64,000 nt of DNA from Chlorella sorokiniana (GCA_025917655.1 CP084617.1:682001-746000); one strand, 5' to 3'; positions 47,658 to 60,382 are shown, counted from the first letter of the stretch. Numbers and translations are program-made. The notes: a model not told the origin generated them from the sequence alone.

Positions 47658-50559
47658 TCACAGCTTGTAGAGCTCGCTGTACTTCTGGCGCAGGTGGCCC
47701 AGGAAGATCTGGGGGTCCAGCGGCTGGCCCGTCACCCGCGCCAGCAGCTCGTCGGCGCTCTCCGGCAGCGAGCCCAGCCTGCACAGCAGCAGCCAGCTCC
47801 GCCGCCGTGCTCAACGGCAGCCCAGGTTGCGGCCAGCATGCTGCGCAGTCGTGTGACATGCACCACTGGTCGGGCGTGCGACATGCGCGTCGGCCCGCCC
47901 GCTGCGCCGCTCACCGGTGAATCTTCTCGTTCAGCCACTTGCGCAGGCCGTCGAAGCGGCCGGCGGCGATGTCGTCGGCGAGGCCCGGCAGCTCCGCCTC
48001 GGCTGCCTTGAAGATCTGGCAGGCGTACATGGCGCCCAGGCTGCAGCAAATGATACACGCACGGGGTGAGGATAGCAGCATCCAAGGCTGGTTATCGGTT
48101 AGGATGAGACGACCCCACTGCTGGCCTCAGCGCAGAATGCAGCTGCTGGGGTGGCCTGCTGGGGTGCCGAGCATCATGGCGGGCTGCAGCACCGCCTGCC
48201 GGCGAGCACCACCTGCCCCAGCCCTCCCCCGCGCCCCACCTGTACGTCGGGAAGTAGCCAGCCAGCCCCGCGCTCCAGTGCACGTCCTGCAGCACGCCGC
48301 GCGCGTCGCTCTCCGGCTTGCAACCCAGGTACTCGGCCATCTTCCGGTTCCACAGGCCCGGCAGGTCGTCCACCTCGATGCTGCCCTCGATCAGCGCCTT
48401 CTCCAGCTCGTACCTGCAGGCGGTGCAAGCGACCAGCAGGTCAGCAGCCACCGGGTTGGGGGCCCCGGCTGCCCGCCGCTCGGCAGCTGGCAAGACCACG
48501 CTCTGCGCCTTCCGGCCCGTCGCCCCAGCCGCTCAACTTCCTGGAGCCCATGCGCTGACCAGCCACGGCCCAGTGCTCACCGCAGCAGGATGTGGAGGGG
48601 ATAGGTGACCTCGTCTGCCTCCACGCGAATCATGCTGGGGTCCTTGATGATGTTCAGAGCGGCGTACAGATCCTCGGGGGTGCGGTCCGATGGAATCTGT
48701 AAGGGGGGGCATGTGCGTGTGTTTGTGTGTGTGTGGCGTGTGTGATGCTGGCGTGCGTGGCAGCTAATGGGAGCCTGGGCACCGCGTGTGCGTTGGAGGT
48801 GTGGTGTATGTGTGGGTGGGTAGGTGGGTGGGTGGGGGTGGGGGGGCAGCAGCTGCAAACACACAGTATGCCACCAGACACCGGCTGAGAATTGGGCTGG
48901 CGAGGAGGAGGGCGCGAGGGCAGCGGGCTCACCTCGGGAAGTGCTCGCGCAGGAGGGGCAGCAGGTAGGTGGCAAGGGGCGCGACAGGCCCACCATGCGC
49001 TCCCACAGCAGCGACTGGCTCTCGTGCACGCCCATGCCCAGCGCCTGCGCCAGGCAGGGGCAGGGAGGGGCGCATGGGTGTCGTTGCTCGCAGCCAGGAA
49101 CAAGGGAAACAGCTCGCCGGCGGCCTACCGCCAGCAAGCCAACCGCCGGCCCCTCGCCACCGCAGCCGCCACGTTCCGTCGCCGTCCCCAGCGCCCTGCG
49201 CAGCTCGCCTGGTTGACGGGCTGGCCGTCGTGGTCCATGTTGCGCCCCTGCTCGTACAGTGCGTGCCCCGTCTCGTGGATGGCGCCTGTGATGCCCTCAG
49301 TCAGGTCCTCCCGCTAGCGAGTCGTCATGCGCACATCGGTGGGGTGGGAGCCTGGAGGGGGGCCCGGGGTGGGGGTAGGGGGAGGGAGAAAAGGGGGGGG
49401 GGGGCTTGAGGGTCCGATTAGGGGTTAGCACCGCTCCTTGCACAGCGGCGGGCAGCAGAGTGTGTCACCACGTTCCCGCTTGGCGGCACCCGCATCAGCC
49501 CACCCAACCCCGGCTGTCATCGTGGTCCACACCCCGCCTTGCTTGACAAGACGAGAAAACAAAGAGTGCCGCCTCACCGCCGGTGAAGGGGTGCACGCTG
49601 ACATCCAGCCGGCCGTGGTCCAGCGAGAAGCCGAGGGCCACGGCAACCTTGTGGCACAGCTGCGCCTGGCGCTCAGGGTCGTAGTCGCCCTTCAGCCACG
49701 CGTCTGCACAGCGTGCACCAGGCAGGGAGTGAGAGTAGGGTAGAGAACAAGAAAAACATAGCAATACAAAATGAATCCTGGGGTGGAGTGTATGGGTGGG
49801 TGCATGGGCTATGAACTGATGAGCTTTGAGGCCAGGCAGGATGCCTGGCTCTCACCCGACGGCGGCGTCCCGCGCGCCCTGAGCTCTGCCAGCAGCGGCA
49901 CCAGCCCCTCCTTCACCTGAAGGCATACAGTTCGGGCCCACAGGTGCTGCTCAGGGGATGCAGGTGACAGAGGCAACGCAGCAAGGCAGGTGCACGAAGC
50001 TTGTGCGTGTGCTGTCTCCATTCGATCGTGCACTGCTGGCACCGCTGGTGCCGCTCCTCAGCAAGCACCTGGCCGAAGATCTCGCCCAGGCGGGCGCTGG
50101 TCATGCCCTTCTCGTAGTCGTCCAGCAGCGTGTCGTAGACGGGGCTGCAGGGGGAGATGGAGGAGCGGGGACCAGCAGGCGAAGAGTCGGCAGCGCGCAG
50201 CTGCACAACGCCGGCAAGCTGCCGACTGGCTGCGCTGGCAGCAGGGCATGCCATTCGCCCCCGGCCCCGCAGAACGCCCGGGGGCAGCGCACACATACGC
50301 AGCAGCAGCCCACCCGTCTGGGTTGATGAGGCGCGCCTTCTCGCGGCGCAGCTCCACCCACTCCCGCAGCACCGGCGCAAACAGCGAGAAGTCGCTCGCC
50401 TGCCGCGCCTTGACCCAGACCTGCGCGCCCGGGGGAGGGGGCGCGCGCGCGTGGGCATGTGCAATCTGCCAACGCATGCCACTGGCTCCCAACATATGTG
50501 CTGCCAGGCATGGCCGGGACCTGCAGCTCCTTACGCGTGCGCCCCTGCCGCCGCCCCCA

Positions 50560-50614
<55 letters not shown>

Positions 50615-51517
50615 ACACCTGGTAGCCGCGCGACTCCAGCTCTGCCTCGCGTTGCGCCAGATCCTTGGGCACCGCGGTCAGCTTGCGGTAGTCGCGCGCA
50701 GCCTCCCGCACGTTGGCCTGCCGGGTGGGGGCAGGCGGGCAGGGGCGGGGTGGTTCACACCCGGCTTCATGGCAGCTGCCGGGCCCTGCATCAAGCCCTC
50801 AAGTCGCTCCTGGCCCCAACCTTCACAACTCGCTTGCTACCAGCATAGCCAGTAGTCTTCCCAGATGCTCATACTGCCTCACTGCGGCTGCTGCCACCGG
50901 CCCTCAAAATCCATTCCCCAACACACAGATACACATACACAATCACACTACGCCGCTCTTGCCACCACTCCCCTTCCCGCCCTTCAGGCCCTTCCACCGC
51001 CACACCACCACCATACCCACACCACCACCCCACCTGCTGGAACTCGTCCAGCTCAGCCAGGCTCCCCGCCTGCAGCCGCGCCAGCAGCTCCCCAATCTCG
51101 GGGTCGGTCGACTTCTCGTGCACCACCCCCGCCAGCGCAGACTTCTGGGCGCCGCGCGCGGCCACCGCGCCCGGCGGGCACTGCACCATCTCGTCCCAGC
51201 CCAGCAGGCCGGAGATGCCGCTGAGGGCGCTCACATCCTGCGACGCATTCAGCAGCTCAGGGTGGGCGGCTCAGGTTGAAAACAACGATAGTCCCAAAGT
51301 TCCAGAAAACACCTCTACTGCATTCATTCCTCACCTTGAGCTTCTTGCACAGCGCGTCATACGTGGTCTTGACGTCGCTGGCAACGGCGGCAGCGGGGGC
51401 GGCGGCGGCGGTCATAGTCACAGGGCGGCCAGCGCGACGGGTGGGAGGCAGGACTACAGAGGTGCGCTTGGCGATCGGCGTTGCGGTGCGGAATGCACGC
51501 GCGCTGCAGGCCAGCAT
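47658..51517 (-). CDS. M32-family metallocarboxypeptidase (carboxypeptidase Taq type), with an in-frame TAG
   Basis: Zinc carboxypeptidase that trims C-terminal residues from peptides. The ATG at 51517 opens a likely organelle transit peptide (MLACSARAFRTATPIAKRTS). Exons then give DVKTTYDALCKKLK; SALSGISGLLGWDEMVQCPP; YEKGMTSARLGEIFGQVL; AVALGFSLDHGRLDVSVHPF; and the active site AIHETGHALYEQGR (HETGH codons 49277-49263). Further down: LGMGVHESQSLLWERM, then IIKDPSMIRVEADEVTYPLH (Glu ligand region), GLWNRKMAEYLGCKP, DVHWSAGLAGYFPTY and SELYKL before the TGA at 47658-47660. In SHPTDVRMTTR-REDLTEG the family has Tyr between the two Arg, but here the codon is TAG (49316-49314). If real, it cuts the enzyme before its zinc site. 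About a dozen introns. Confidence 0.88.
50561..50612. repeat. (CA)26 microsatellite
   Basis: Uninterrupted CA dinucleotide run inside an intron of the M32 gene. On the coding strand it is (TG)n beginning about eight bases after the donor of the exon ending ELESRGYQ. Confidence 0.95.
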
Positions 51518-51789
51518 ATGAGAAGTCCAGAAGGGTGCAGATCGCCTGTGACCGTGGGAATGATCACAGCGCTGATGCTCGTTCACTGATGGTCAATTGT
51601 CCGATTTTGGGGCAGTAGTGACGGCGAGGGAGAACATCGGTAGGCTGCTGAGAGTGCTGGGGTTTTGGGCTTCCACACCTGTTGGGCCCCAAGGCGCAAA
51701 CGTACTTGTTCAATGTGACCATGTAAATTACGTGGTTTCTGTGTCACCCACATCCCCTCACTCTCACCCAAGGGCAACGCCGAAACGCA
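51518..51789. promoter_or_regulatory. Divergent promoter region, M32 peptidase / HECT ligase
   Basis: 272 bases between divergent start codons; both promoters must be here. No motif recognised. Confidence 0.4.
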
Positions 51790-52770
51790 ATGTCTTTTGC
51801 GGCCGGTTTTCGACAGCCCAAGGTCAGCCTAGCAGGACGGGCAGTGCGAGAGCAGACCAGGTGGGTGGGCAGATCACGGCGATCGTTGCCCAGCCACCAG
51901 CAGCAGGTGCCCCAGCAAGTGCCGCGTCTGTTGCCCGCCGCAGAGCTCACAGCGGTTGTGCGCCTGCTACCTGGGCTGAGGGGCCAGCACCCTTCGTCCG
52001 TGTGCAGCGATGAGGTGCTGTCCAAGGCGAAGCAGGAGCGCACCGCTCGCAAGGAGGAGCGGGAGCGGCAGCGGGCTGCAGCCACGATTGGCCGCTGGTG
52101 GCGGGGCGGCAGGGCCCGGAGGGCGACCCGGCAGCGGCTGCTGAGCGAGTGGATGCAGCGGTACAACGGCGCGGTGGCACAGCAGCAAGACGCGCTGCCA
52201 GCAGCCGAGCTGACGGGGCGCATGCTGCCGCCCGTACTGCTGGCGTACCTCGGGCCAGCTGCGCTCCAGCAGCACCGTGCCGCCCTGCTCGGCGGCGCGG
52301 CGCTGGCGCCAGCGCTGCTCGCCGACAGCCGTGCGCTGCGTGGCTGCTTTGCTCTGCTGCTGCGCAGCCTTGCAGCAGCCGACGTGCAGCACAACTTGCT
52401 GGGGCTGGCGGCGAGCCACGCGGCCCAGGAGCAGCTGCAGCAGCTGCAGCAGCGCCGGCTGCAGCTCCTGTCGCAGCTCAAGCGGCTGCTGCTGCTCTGC
52501 TGCAGCTTGGTTGGCGCCGCGGCAGCCGACCCCCTGCTCCAATCGGCGGCGGCGCGGGTGGCAGGCATCCTGTGCGACTCAGCGCTCTGGAAGTGCTTTG
52601 CCGCGCCGCAGCAGCCGCCGCAGCTGCAGGAGCCCGCAGACGCGGGGCGGCAGTGGCTGCTGCAGCAGCTGCACACCTGGCTGGCTCCCCTGCCGCTGCT
52701 GCAGGCGGCAGTGGGCCGTTTGGCCTCACGCCTGCTACCGCGGGCCTCTGCAGACAGCAGCCAGGCTGTT

Positions 52771-52801
<31 letters not shown>

Positions 52802-55800
52802 TGGCAGTGTTGAATGGGCTGGTGATTGCGCAGGTCAAGGTCTGGCGGCAGCTCAGCAGCCTGGCCGGCAGTGGGGCAGCAGATGGAGCAGAGTCGGCCC
52901 AAAAGCAGGCTGCCCAGCAGCTGCTGCGCATCTTGGCGGTGCCCGGCCTGGTGCAGCTGCTGACGCCAGCCGCAGCGGCTCAGCTGGCGGCGGCGCCCTG
53001 CTTCACGGCCCTGCTGGGCGAGGCAGCGGCATGGCGGCCGCCCCAGCGCGGCGACGCGCTGTGCCTGCTGGGGGCGCTGGCCCAGCTGGCAGCGGGGAAG
53101 AAAGCGCTGCAGCGGGAGGGGCGCCAGGTCGAGTACCTGCCGCCCCGCAGCTGCTGCATCAGGAAGGCGTGGCGGCAGCGCTGGGTGCCGCAGCCGTCGC
53201 CCTGCTGCAGCCAGCGGCAGAGGGGGACCGCGTGGCGGCGGCGGCACCAGCAGCGACGCGGCCGACGGCCTGTGGCCGTTTGCGGAGGGCACCTTTGCCG
53301 CGCAGCTGCTGCAGCGCCTGCCCCTGCCGCAGCTGCTGCGCCTCTACCACTCCCTGCTGCTGCTGGCGGACGGCGGCGGCGGCAAGGCGCCAGCGGCGCG
53401 CCTGCTGTCTGCGCTGGCGTTCGGCACGCAGCTGCTGCCGCGCCTGTGGCGCCACCTGGCCACGCACATTGGGCTGCCCCTGGAGGCACCCATGCAGGTG
53501 GGAGCAACCCCGCCTGCGGAGGGGGAGGGGGGCGTGGGGGCAAGGCCTGGTCCTGATTCTTAGTGCCTTGCTTACCAGCTGCCTGTATCCCGGCCTGCCA
53601 TCCCCCACAGGCCACCCGCGGCTGGGAGGTGGCCAGCCTGCGCCGGGCGCCGCCGGGCTGGCCCCGGAAGCTGCCGCGCAGCTGGGCCTGTTCTGCCGCG
53701 TGTACAGCCACCAGCTGCTGGTGGTCGACGACGCCCGAGTTTTACGAGCGGCAGCAGGTGGCCCTCGCTGCCCCTGGTTGTGTTTTCCGCACGCGTTGCT
53801 GGGGTCCGTGGCTGTGCTATGAGCCCCTTGTTGTCGTTCCTTGCTATGAACAGCGCTGGCATCAGGCTGGGCTTGCTGCTCTTGGTCACCCAGTGCTGAT
53901 CGGCAGAGCCGCCGCTTTTGCAGACCTTCACCCTTGGGCAGCAGCGCGCCATCGCAGCCACCCTCAACACGCTCGTGTTCCGCACACAGCTGCCCGACCG
54001 TGGGGCCAGCGCGCCCGGTGCAGCGGCGGCAGCCACGGAACCGGGGGACCACCGCATGCTGCAGCAAGCGGCACCGCTGCTGCACAGGTGAGCGTGCGTA
54101 CTGCCCAACCAGCGGTACCATGCAGCCCTGGCCGGTTTCGCGCCCTGAGTCCCGGTATGCTTGATTCGGAGTCCCCGCAGTTGGCAACCGTGCGCTTGAT
54201 CCCTGTTGGTGTGTGTGCAGGGCATTGTACGAGCGGGACGCCCGCCGCCAGTTCTGCCCGCTCTCCCTGTGGCTGGAGCCCTACCACCACTTGGCGGCCG
54301 ACGGCGGCTTGCAGCGGCAGCCGGTGTCCGGGGCCGCCGTCGTGCGTGCGCTGCTGGCGGCGGCCGACGACGGCGAGGAGGGGCCCGATGGCCGGGGCCA
54401 GCGCTGCCGGCGGCAGCCCGCGCCGCTGCTGCGGCCGCTGCCGCCGCGTCCCGCCCCCGCAGCCGTCGCCGCCATACTGACGGCGGCGCCGCAGTGTGTG
54501 CCATTTGAGGACCGCGTGGCTGTGTTCCGGGCCTTGATTGACACGGACAAGGAGCGCCTGGGGCACCACCTAGCGCCCATAGAGGGCGGCGCCCGCCCGC
54601 TGCCGCTCACCATCCGGCGCGGATACGTGCTGGAGGATGCGGCGGCCCAGGCAAGGGGCGGCGGCTGCGGCGCTGCCCATTGAGCAGCCTGCACTGGCCC
54701 TGCCTCTATTGCTCGAGGCAGCGCGCTGCCTTTGTGACGCTCCTGCATGCCCACTGCTCTCCACCCTCGGCCCCCTGTGCAGCTGTCGTTTCTCGGCGCC
54801 GCCGCCAAGAGCCGGCTCAGCATCACGTTCATCAACCAGCTGGGCCACCAGGTGTGCTGAGCTGGCAGCCACTGCGCGCGCTCTGCACGCGCTGTGCACG
54901 CAGCAGCACAGCAGCAGGATGCACAGCTGCTCGTTGCGAAATGCACCGGGGCTTCCGAGCTGGACAAGAGCCGGTTGCCGCATCCCATCCGAGACTGGGC
55001 CAGAGTGGACTCCCTGCCAAGCACCCGGCCTGCCTCCACCCACCCGCCCTTGTTCACCCAACGCAGGAGGCCGGAATCGACATGGGGGCTTGATGAAGGA
55101 GTTCCTTGAGAGCGTTGTGGCGGAGGGCTTTGACCCCAACCGCGGCCTGTTCAGCGCCACCCCGACGGCTGCGCTTACCCAAACCCACTGGCGGGTGAGG
55201 GGCCGCGCGGGCTGAAACCCCAACAGGCCACTCTTCTGCTGCTGTCCTCTGCATTCATCAGTCCTGCATTGCTGTTGCGCTCCTTGCATGCCGTGCTTGG
55301 CCTTCCCCCATCCACCTCTCCATCTCCAACCCTGATCCAATTAGCCCGCCCACCCGTTCAACCCCCCCCCCCCCACCCCCGTAGAGCGCCTCGACGGCGG
55401 GCTCGCTGCCCTGGAGGCTCTGGGGTGGGTGCTGGGGCGGGCGCTGTACGAGGGCGTACTGCTGGACCTGCCCCTGGCCCCCTTCTTCGTGGCGCGGCTG
55501 CAGGGGCGGTGGCCGCTGTTGGAGGAGCTGGCGGCGCTGGACCCGGAGGTGTACCGCAGCCTGCTGCACCTGAAGCGGTACGACGGGCCCCTCGCCGACC
55601 TCTGCCTCGACTTCACCGGTGGGTGGCCAACCAGGCTGCCAGTCGGGGCCTCCCGTGCGGGGGAAGGGGGTCCTAAGTCGCGCTGCCCGTGCTGTGACCT
55701 GTCGGTGCCCGCTCCTCTCCTGGCTGAGGGGCTGCACTGTTGCGTTCCCTCGCTTCCTGCATTGCCCACTGCGCTCGCCCGCCCATCACCTGCCCCCTTG

Positions 55801-57148
55801 TCGCAGTGGAGAGCGACTTCCTGGGTGCGCGGGTGAGCGAGGAGCTGGTGCCGGGTGGCAGCCGCATCGCGGTCACCAACGACAACGTGCTGCAGGTGAG
55901 CGCGCGTGGAGGGGATGGGGAGCGGGATGCACCCCTCTCTTGGCTCAAGAGATGGGATTTTGTATGTCTCTTTGAAGGAGCGGGCGCTCTGGGATGGGGG
56001 GTGAGCCAGCTCCAGTGAGTCTTGGCGGATGCATGGCGATGGGCAGACATGCATGATGAGCAGCCGCCAGCCCCTCCTCCTCACCGCCCTTCCCCGCTGC
56101 ACTGCCCTCTCGTGGTGAGCAGTACGTGTACCTCGTGGCGGACTGGCACCTCAACAAGCGCCTGGGCCCGGCGGCCAACGCCTTCAAGCGGGGCCTGTCG
56201 CAGGTGGGGGCTCCCGTCGAAGCACCCGCCCATCCGTTCTGCGTCCTGGTGTTTGAGCTGGCGCCCGCTGTCGGGCTTCAACGCCTGGATGTCTGAGCCT
56301 GTCGATCGAATGCCCGGGCTGGAGTCACATCTGCACGCTGCTGGCGCGCCTGCTCGTGCGCCTGCTCGCCCGCAGGTCATCCCCTCGGCCTGGCTGCGCC
56401 TGTTCAGCCCCAAGGAGGTCAACCAGCTGCTGGGCGGCGGCGAGGCGGCGGCGCTGGATGTGGAGGACATGCAGGCCCACACGCGGTACAGGTGCGGTGC
56501 GAAAGTGTACTGCTTGAACTAGACAGGCACCGAAACCTTTGGGGGTGCAGCCTGGTGGTGATGTTCCTGCCCGGCACGCAGTCTGTGCATGCGCATGCAG
56601 ACCGCCGTGCTCTGCTGACTGCCCCGCGTCCCCTGGTGCTGCAGCAACGGCTACGGCCCCGGCAGCACCACCATCAAGCACTTCTGGCAGGTGGTGCGGG
56701 GCATGGGCCTGGAGGAGCAGCGCGCGCTGCTCAAGTTTGTGACGAGCTGCAGCCGGGCGCCGCTGGGGGCTTCCAGCACCTCTCCCCGCCCTTCACGATC
56801 CACAAGGTGAGCCAGGGGGATGCAAGAAGGGGAACAGGCAGGAACGGGGAAGGTTGGGGGAGGGGGAAGGGGGTCGGATGATGAGGACCGCGATTCTGTT
56901 GCTGCAGCGTAACAGCAGAACGTAGCTGCTGCATCTCCTCCTCATCCACCCCCACCCACCCCCGTCTCCCCCAGGTGGACTGCGGCGCGTCGCTGCTGGC
57001 GGCCGTGGGCGGCCGCGACGTCGACCGCCTCCCCTCCTCCAGCACCTGCCACAACACGCTCAAGCTGCCCAATTTTCGCCGCGCGTCCACGCTGCGCGAC
57101 AAGCTGCTGTACGCCATCAAGAGCGGCGCCGGCTTTGAGATGTCGTAG
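51790..57148 (+). CDS. HECT-type E3 ubiquitin ligase (UBE3B/UBE3C/UPL7-like)
   Basis: Transfers ubiquitin from an E2 through a thioester on its own cysteine. The N-terminus [20 protein letters not shown] resembles the start of UBE3B/UPL7 proteins and is followed by an IQ-like motif [19 protein letters not shown] (about 52085-52140), a calmodulin-binding element of this group. A long helical, Gln/Ala/Leu-rich middle includes ten consecutive Gln (52771-52800). The HECT domain starts about 54780 ([20 protein letters not shown]) and contains [91 protein letters not shown] and FTIHKVDCG. The catalytic cysteine is in [14 protein letters not shown] (codon 57047-57049). It ends GAGFEMS, TAG at 57146-57148. 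The frame shifts twice between about 53120 and 53250 with no credible intron (see findings). Confidence 0.88.
52771..52800 (+). repeat. (CAG)10 tract encoding polyglutamine
   Basis: Ten perfect CAG codons within the HECT-ligase coding sequence, giving ten Gln in a row before [15 protein letters not shown]. Confidence 0.95.
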
Positions 57149-57809
57149 CAGCGCTGGCAGCGGGCTTCGGTGCGGTAAGCGCTGGCTCCCTTTGCGTATG
57201 ACCGAATGAATCCGTCAGCCTATCTTCTATCTATCTCTACCTGTAATCTGTTGGGCATCGCATAGCATGGGCATAGCATGGGCGGCACAGCTGCCACGGC
57301 ATGGCGGAACGCCTCGCTGGCACCGCCTCAGCGATGTCGCCACAGCAAGGGTCCGGGCTGTTACGCCATGTAACATTCACAAAAATAACAAGAGGTCCAG
57401 CTTCAGTTAATGGCGCAGACGCACCATGCGTGAAAACAGGTCGTTTGACAGCCGGGCTGAGGACGTACCAGCTGCTGATAGAGGCGTCTATTGAGGCAAG
57501 TATGCCATCTTTCCTACCATTATTGGGACCCACCCTTTAGCGAGGTGTGCCGCAGGGGCTTGCGCGGTCCACACAGGCCCGGCTGCCCTGCCACTTCCAA
57601 GCACGTTACAATCCCACGTGGCTTGAGGGGTCGAAACGGCGAAGTGCAATCCATTAGGCAGAGACAAAAGCCGCGTTTTGACATCGAGAGCTTTGAAGTA
57701 CGCGTTGAGCAACCAACAGGGGACTATCTTTGTGGCGGTGGCGCCACCCAACCACACCCCCGGCCCTGCCTTCCCTAACAGCTCGACTCATTCAACGTTC
57801 AACGGCATA
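57149..57809. other. Spacer between HECT ligase and secreted-protein gene
   Basis: 661 bases: 3' UTR of the ligase and promoter of the next gene. A short ctat-type run lies near 57222-57236. No other feature seen. Confidence 0.4.
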
Positions 57810-60382
57810 ATGATGCCGACGCGTGTCGTAGCAATCTTGGGGTTCCTGATGTGCACGGCAGCCTGTGCAAGGCCTGTGGCAGGTGCGGCCTGCTGTGGCC
57901 ATGCCTTCACCAGGCCGCTCCATCCAGCTGCTGACACATTTCATCAGTCTTTCCATGTCTCAAACTCCCTCTGCAGGCAGCCGTCAGCTGTTGCAGGCAG
58001 CAGAGGCACAGCCCGGCTCGCCGCCAGAGGGCAACGGCACCCTGGCGCAGCTGGACCTAGAGTTGGCGGCGGCGCTGAGAGGCTGCCCCCACGCCAGCGG
58101 CAACCTGGGCTGCGTGGGCGCCGACTACCCGCTGCCCAGCCTGTCGTGGCTGCTGGGCTATGGCGCTGGGCCGCTGCGCCTGCTGGGGCACGGCAACGGC
58201 AGCGTGGACCTGCTCCGCCTGCTGCCGTACCGCGACATGATGAGGAGGTGGGGCTGTGGCTGTGGGAGGATAGGACCGGGCCGCCCAAGCGAGGTTGCTG
58301 GCTCTGTTCATTTCTCTGGAGAGGGGATTGATGAACTGGGCGGCAGCAGGCGAGGCTGGGAAAACTTCAATGCAGTTCTGAGCACAGCCACCGGTTGGGC
58401 AAGTGCTGCTGCTGCTGCTGATGCAGGCTGAGCGAGCGGGCGCCGCAGTGGATGCACCAGTGCGGCGGCGTGCCTGCCATGCGCGGCGCAGAGGTATGCG
58501 GCAGCGGGTTGGGAGCGCCCAGCTGCTGCCGGCTGAAAAACCTGGCCCTGACTGCCGGCACTGCACGGAAGCTCTGATGGAGCGACATGCGCTGCCTGAA
58601 CCTGAACCGCAGGTGCGAGCCCCTGCCGCTGCGGCAGCCCCGGGCTCAGCGACCTGCTCAGCGCCTGCCGGAACGCCCCCTTCCCAGTACAGAACAACTT
58701 CATCTTTGGGGCATACACCAGGTGGGTCGGCAGTGGTGGAAGCAGGGGTGGTGCCGCATCACCAAAGGTGCCATCAGCGGCTTACACTGCAAGGGGCTGG
58801 GCCAACACTGGCGCACAGCCCCGCCGCTGCCACACGGTTGAGGGCTATGGCAGAGGTTGCAACGCCTGACCGCCATCCGCTCGCTGCCTGCAGCTGGGAC
58901 TCTGGTGACCCGGTGCACCCCGCGGCGGCAACCTGCCGGGCCTGCGGGCCATGTGGCGCGACCACTGGGCCGCAGCGCCGCGCGCAGCCTGCCTCGCATT
59001 CAGCCCCTGCACATGGAACGGTGGGCTCACCAGCTGCCCAGCCGCGCCCCGCCGCTCATGAGCAGCGGCTCAGGCTGGTTGCCAGCAGTCGCCCCCGTGA
59101 TCTTCCCTCTCCTCCTGCTGCCCCTGCAGTCTACCTGGGCTTGCAGGGCATTCGGCGGCACGTCCAGCTGGAGGGGCCCCGCTCCTCGATCGCCATCCAC
59201 CCCGCCTCGCTCTTCTACTCCCACTTTGCCTCGGTGGCGCCGCCAGCCTGGCGCCAGCTTGGCGGCCAGCCCAACCACTGGATTCTGGCCAGGCCCGACG
59301 TCCTGGGGGCACCTGGTGAGTGCCTGCTGCCCTGATGGCGCCAAGCGCCTTCCCTGCTTTGCGCTGCGCCCTGCTGGCAACAGCCCTGGCGCGCTGCTGG
59401 TACCTGCAGGGGCGAGGGTCCCCGTTTCGGCCCTCACCACAACCAGCGGCCGCCTGTGGCTGGCTGGCTCCATCGCGTTTGGCAGCTTTGACCTTGGGAA
59501 CGGCACCCGCCTCGGGCTGGGCCCCCAGAGCAGCGCCTGGGTGCTGCAGCGCGGCCCCGGCTTCGCCGCCGTGTCGCTGCGACTTGCGGCGGCGCCCTCT
59601 CTGCGGCTGTGGGACGCCATCACCCTGCCCCTCAGGTACGTCATGCCGCGCCAGCGAGCTGCAGGACACACAGACTGCTGCCACAAGAATCTCTGTGCAC
59701 AATCTGAAGTCCTGCAGCTCAATGCAGCCTTGCTTGCTTCCATCTCTTCCCTTCTCAATCTCTTTTATCAGCGCCCGTGGCCTGCTGCCCATGCGGTACT
59801 GCAGGGAGGTGCCAGGCCTGGACCGAGGCGCTGTCGACCTCACCATGCGGCCCCCTCAGCCGCCCTGTGGCTCTCCGCTCAGCAGCTCTCCCTGCCCGCC
59901 CACGCCCTGGCCACGCGGGTGCCTGCCTTGGGCGCCGCCCTGGCACGCGTGTTTGCCGACACCTGGCGGGAGGAGGCCAATGCCTGGGATGTGAAAGGGC
60001 TGGACGTGCATGGCACTGCTGCGGGGGTGGCGGTACGGCTGCAGCTGCTGGCGGCGGACCTGGACGGGAAGGATGCGTACCGCCTCACACCCGCGGTATG
60101 TGGCTCAGCTTCACTGTCGGATCGCATGCGCCCGAGGCGGAGCAGGGGATGCGGGCAGGCAACGATGCAGGCTTCTTGTGCCAATCCTGCTTTGCCTACT
60201 TGAGCAGCATTCTCTCCTGCCGTGTGTGTTGCTGAGCGCAGGCGCAAGCGGTGGTGCGTGCGGACGCCATCCCGCCGGGCCAGGAAGCCACGCTGGTGAT
60301 GTATGCACCGGCGGGGGCCAGCAGCTTTGGGCGGCTGACGCTGCTGGCGTTCGGCAGGGCATACCCGATGGTCCCCTGGTGA
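57810..60382 (+). CDS. Unrecognised secreted or cell-surface protein
   Basis: The ATG at 57810 opens a signal peptide (MMPTRVVAILGFLMCTAACA, then RPVAG at a donor). Later exons read LDLELAAALRGCPHASGNLG with GADYPLPSLSWLLGYGAGPL (58050-58165), LSERAPQWMHQCGGVPAMRG (about 58430), SDLLSACRNAPFPVQNNFIF with GAYTR (58650-58730), GNLPGLRAMWRDHWAAAPRA (about 58930), VYLGLQGIRRHVQLEGPRSS and HPASLFYSHFASVAPPAWRQ (59130-59260), ALTTTSGRLWLAGSIAFGSF (about 59440), FADTWREEANAWDVKGLDVH (about 59950), and VVRADAIPPGQEATLVMYAP to the ending GRAYPMVPW, TGA at 60380-60382. Paired cysteines and several N-glycosylation sites (NGT, NGS) fit an extracellular or vacuolar protein. I do not recognise the family. 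Confidence 0.65.

Noticed and set aside
55362-55374. C-run in the HECT gene as a possible frameshift site
   Set aside because: It lies in the intron just upstream of the exon starting near 55385, so its length does not affect the reading frame.
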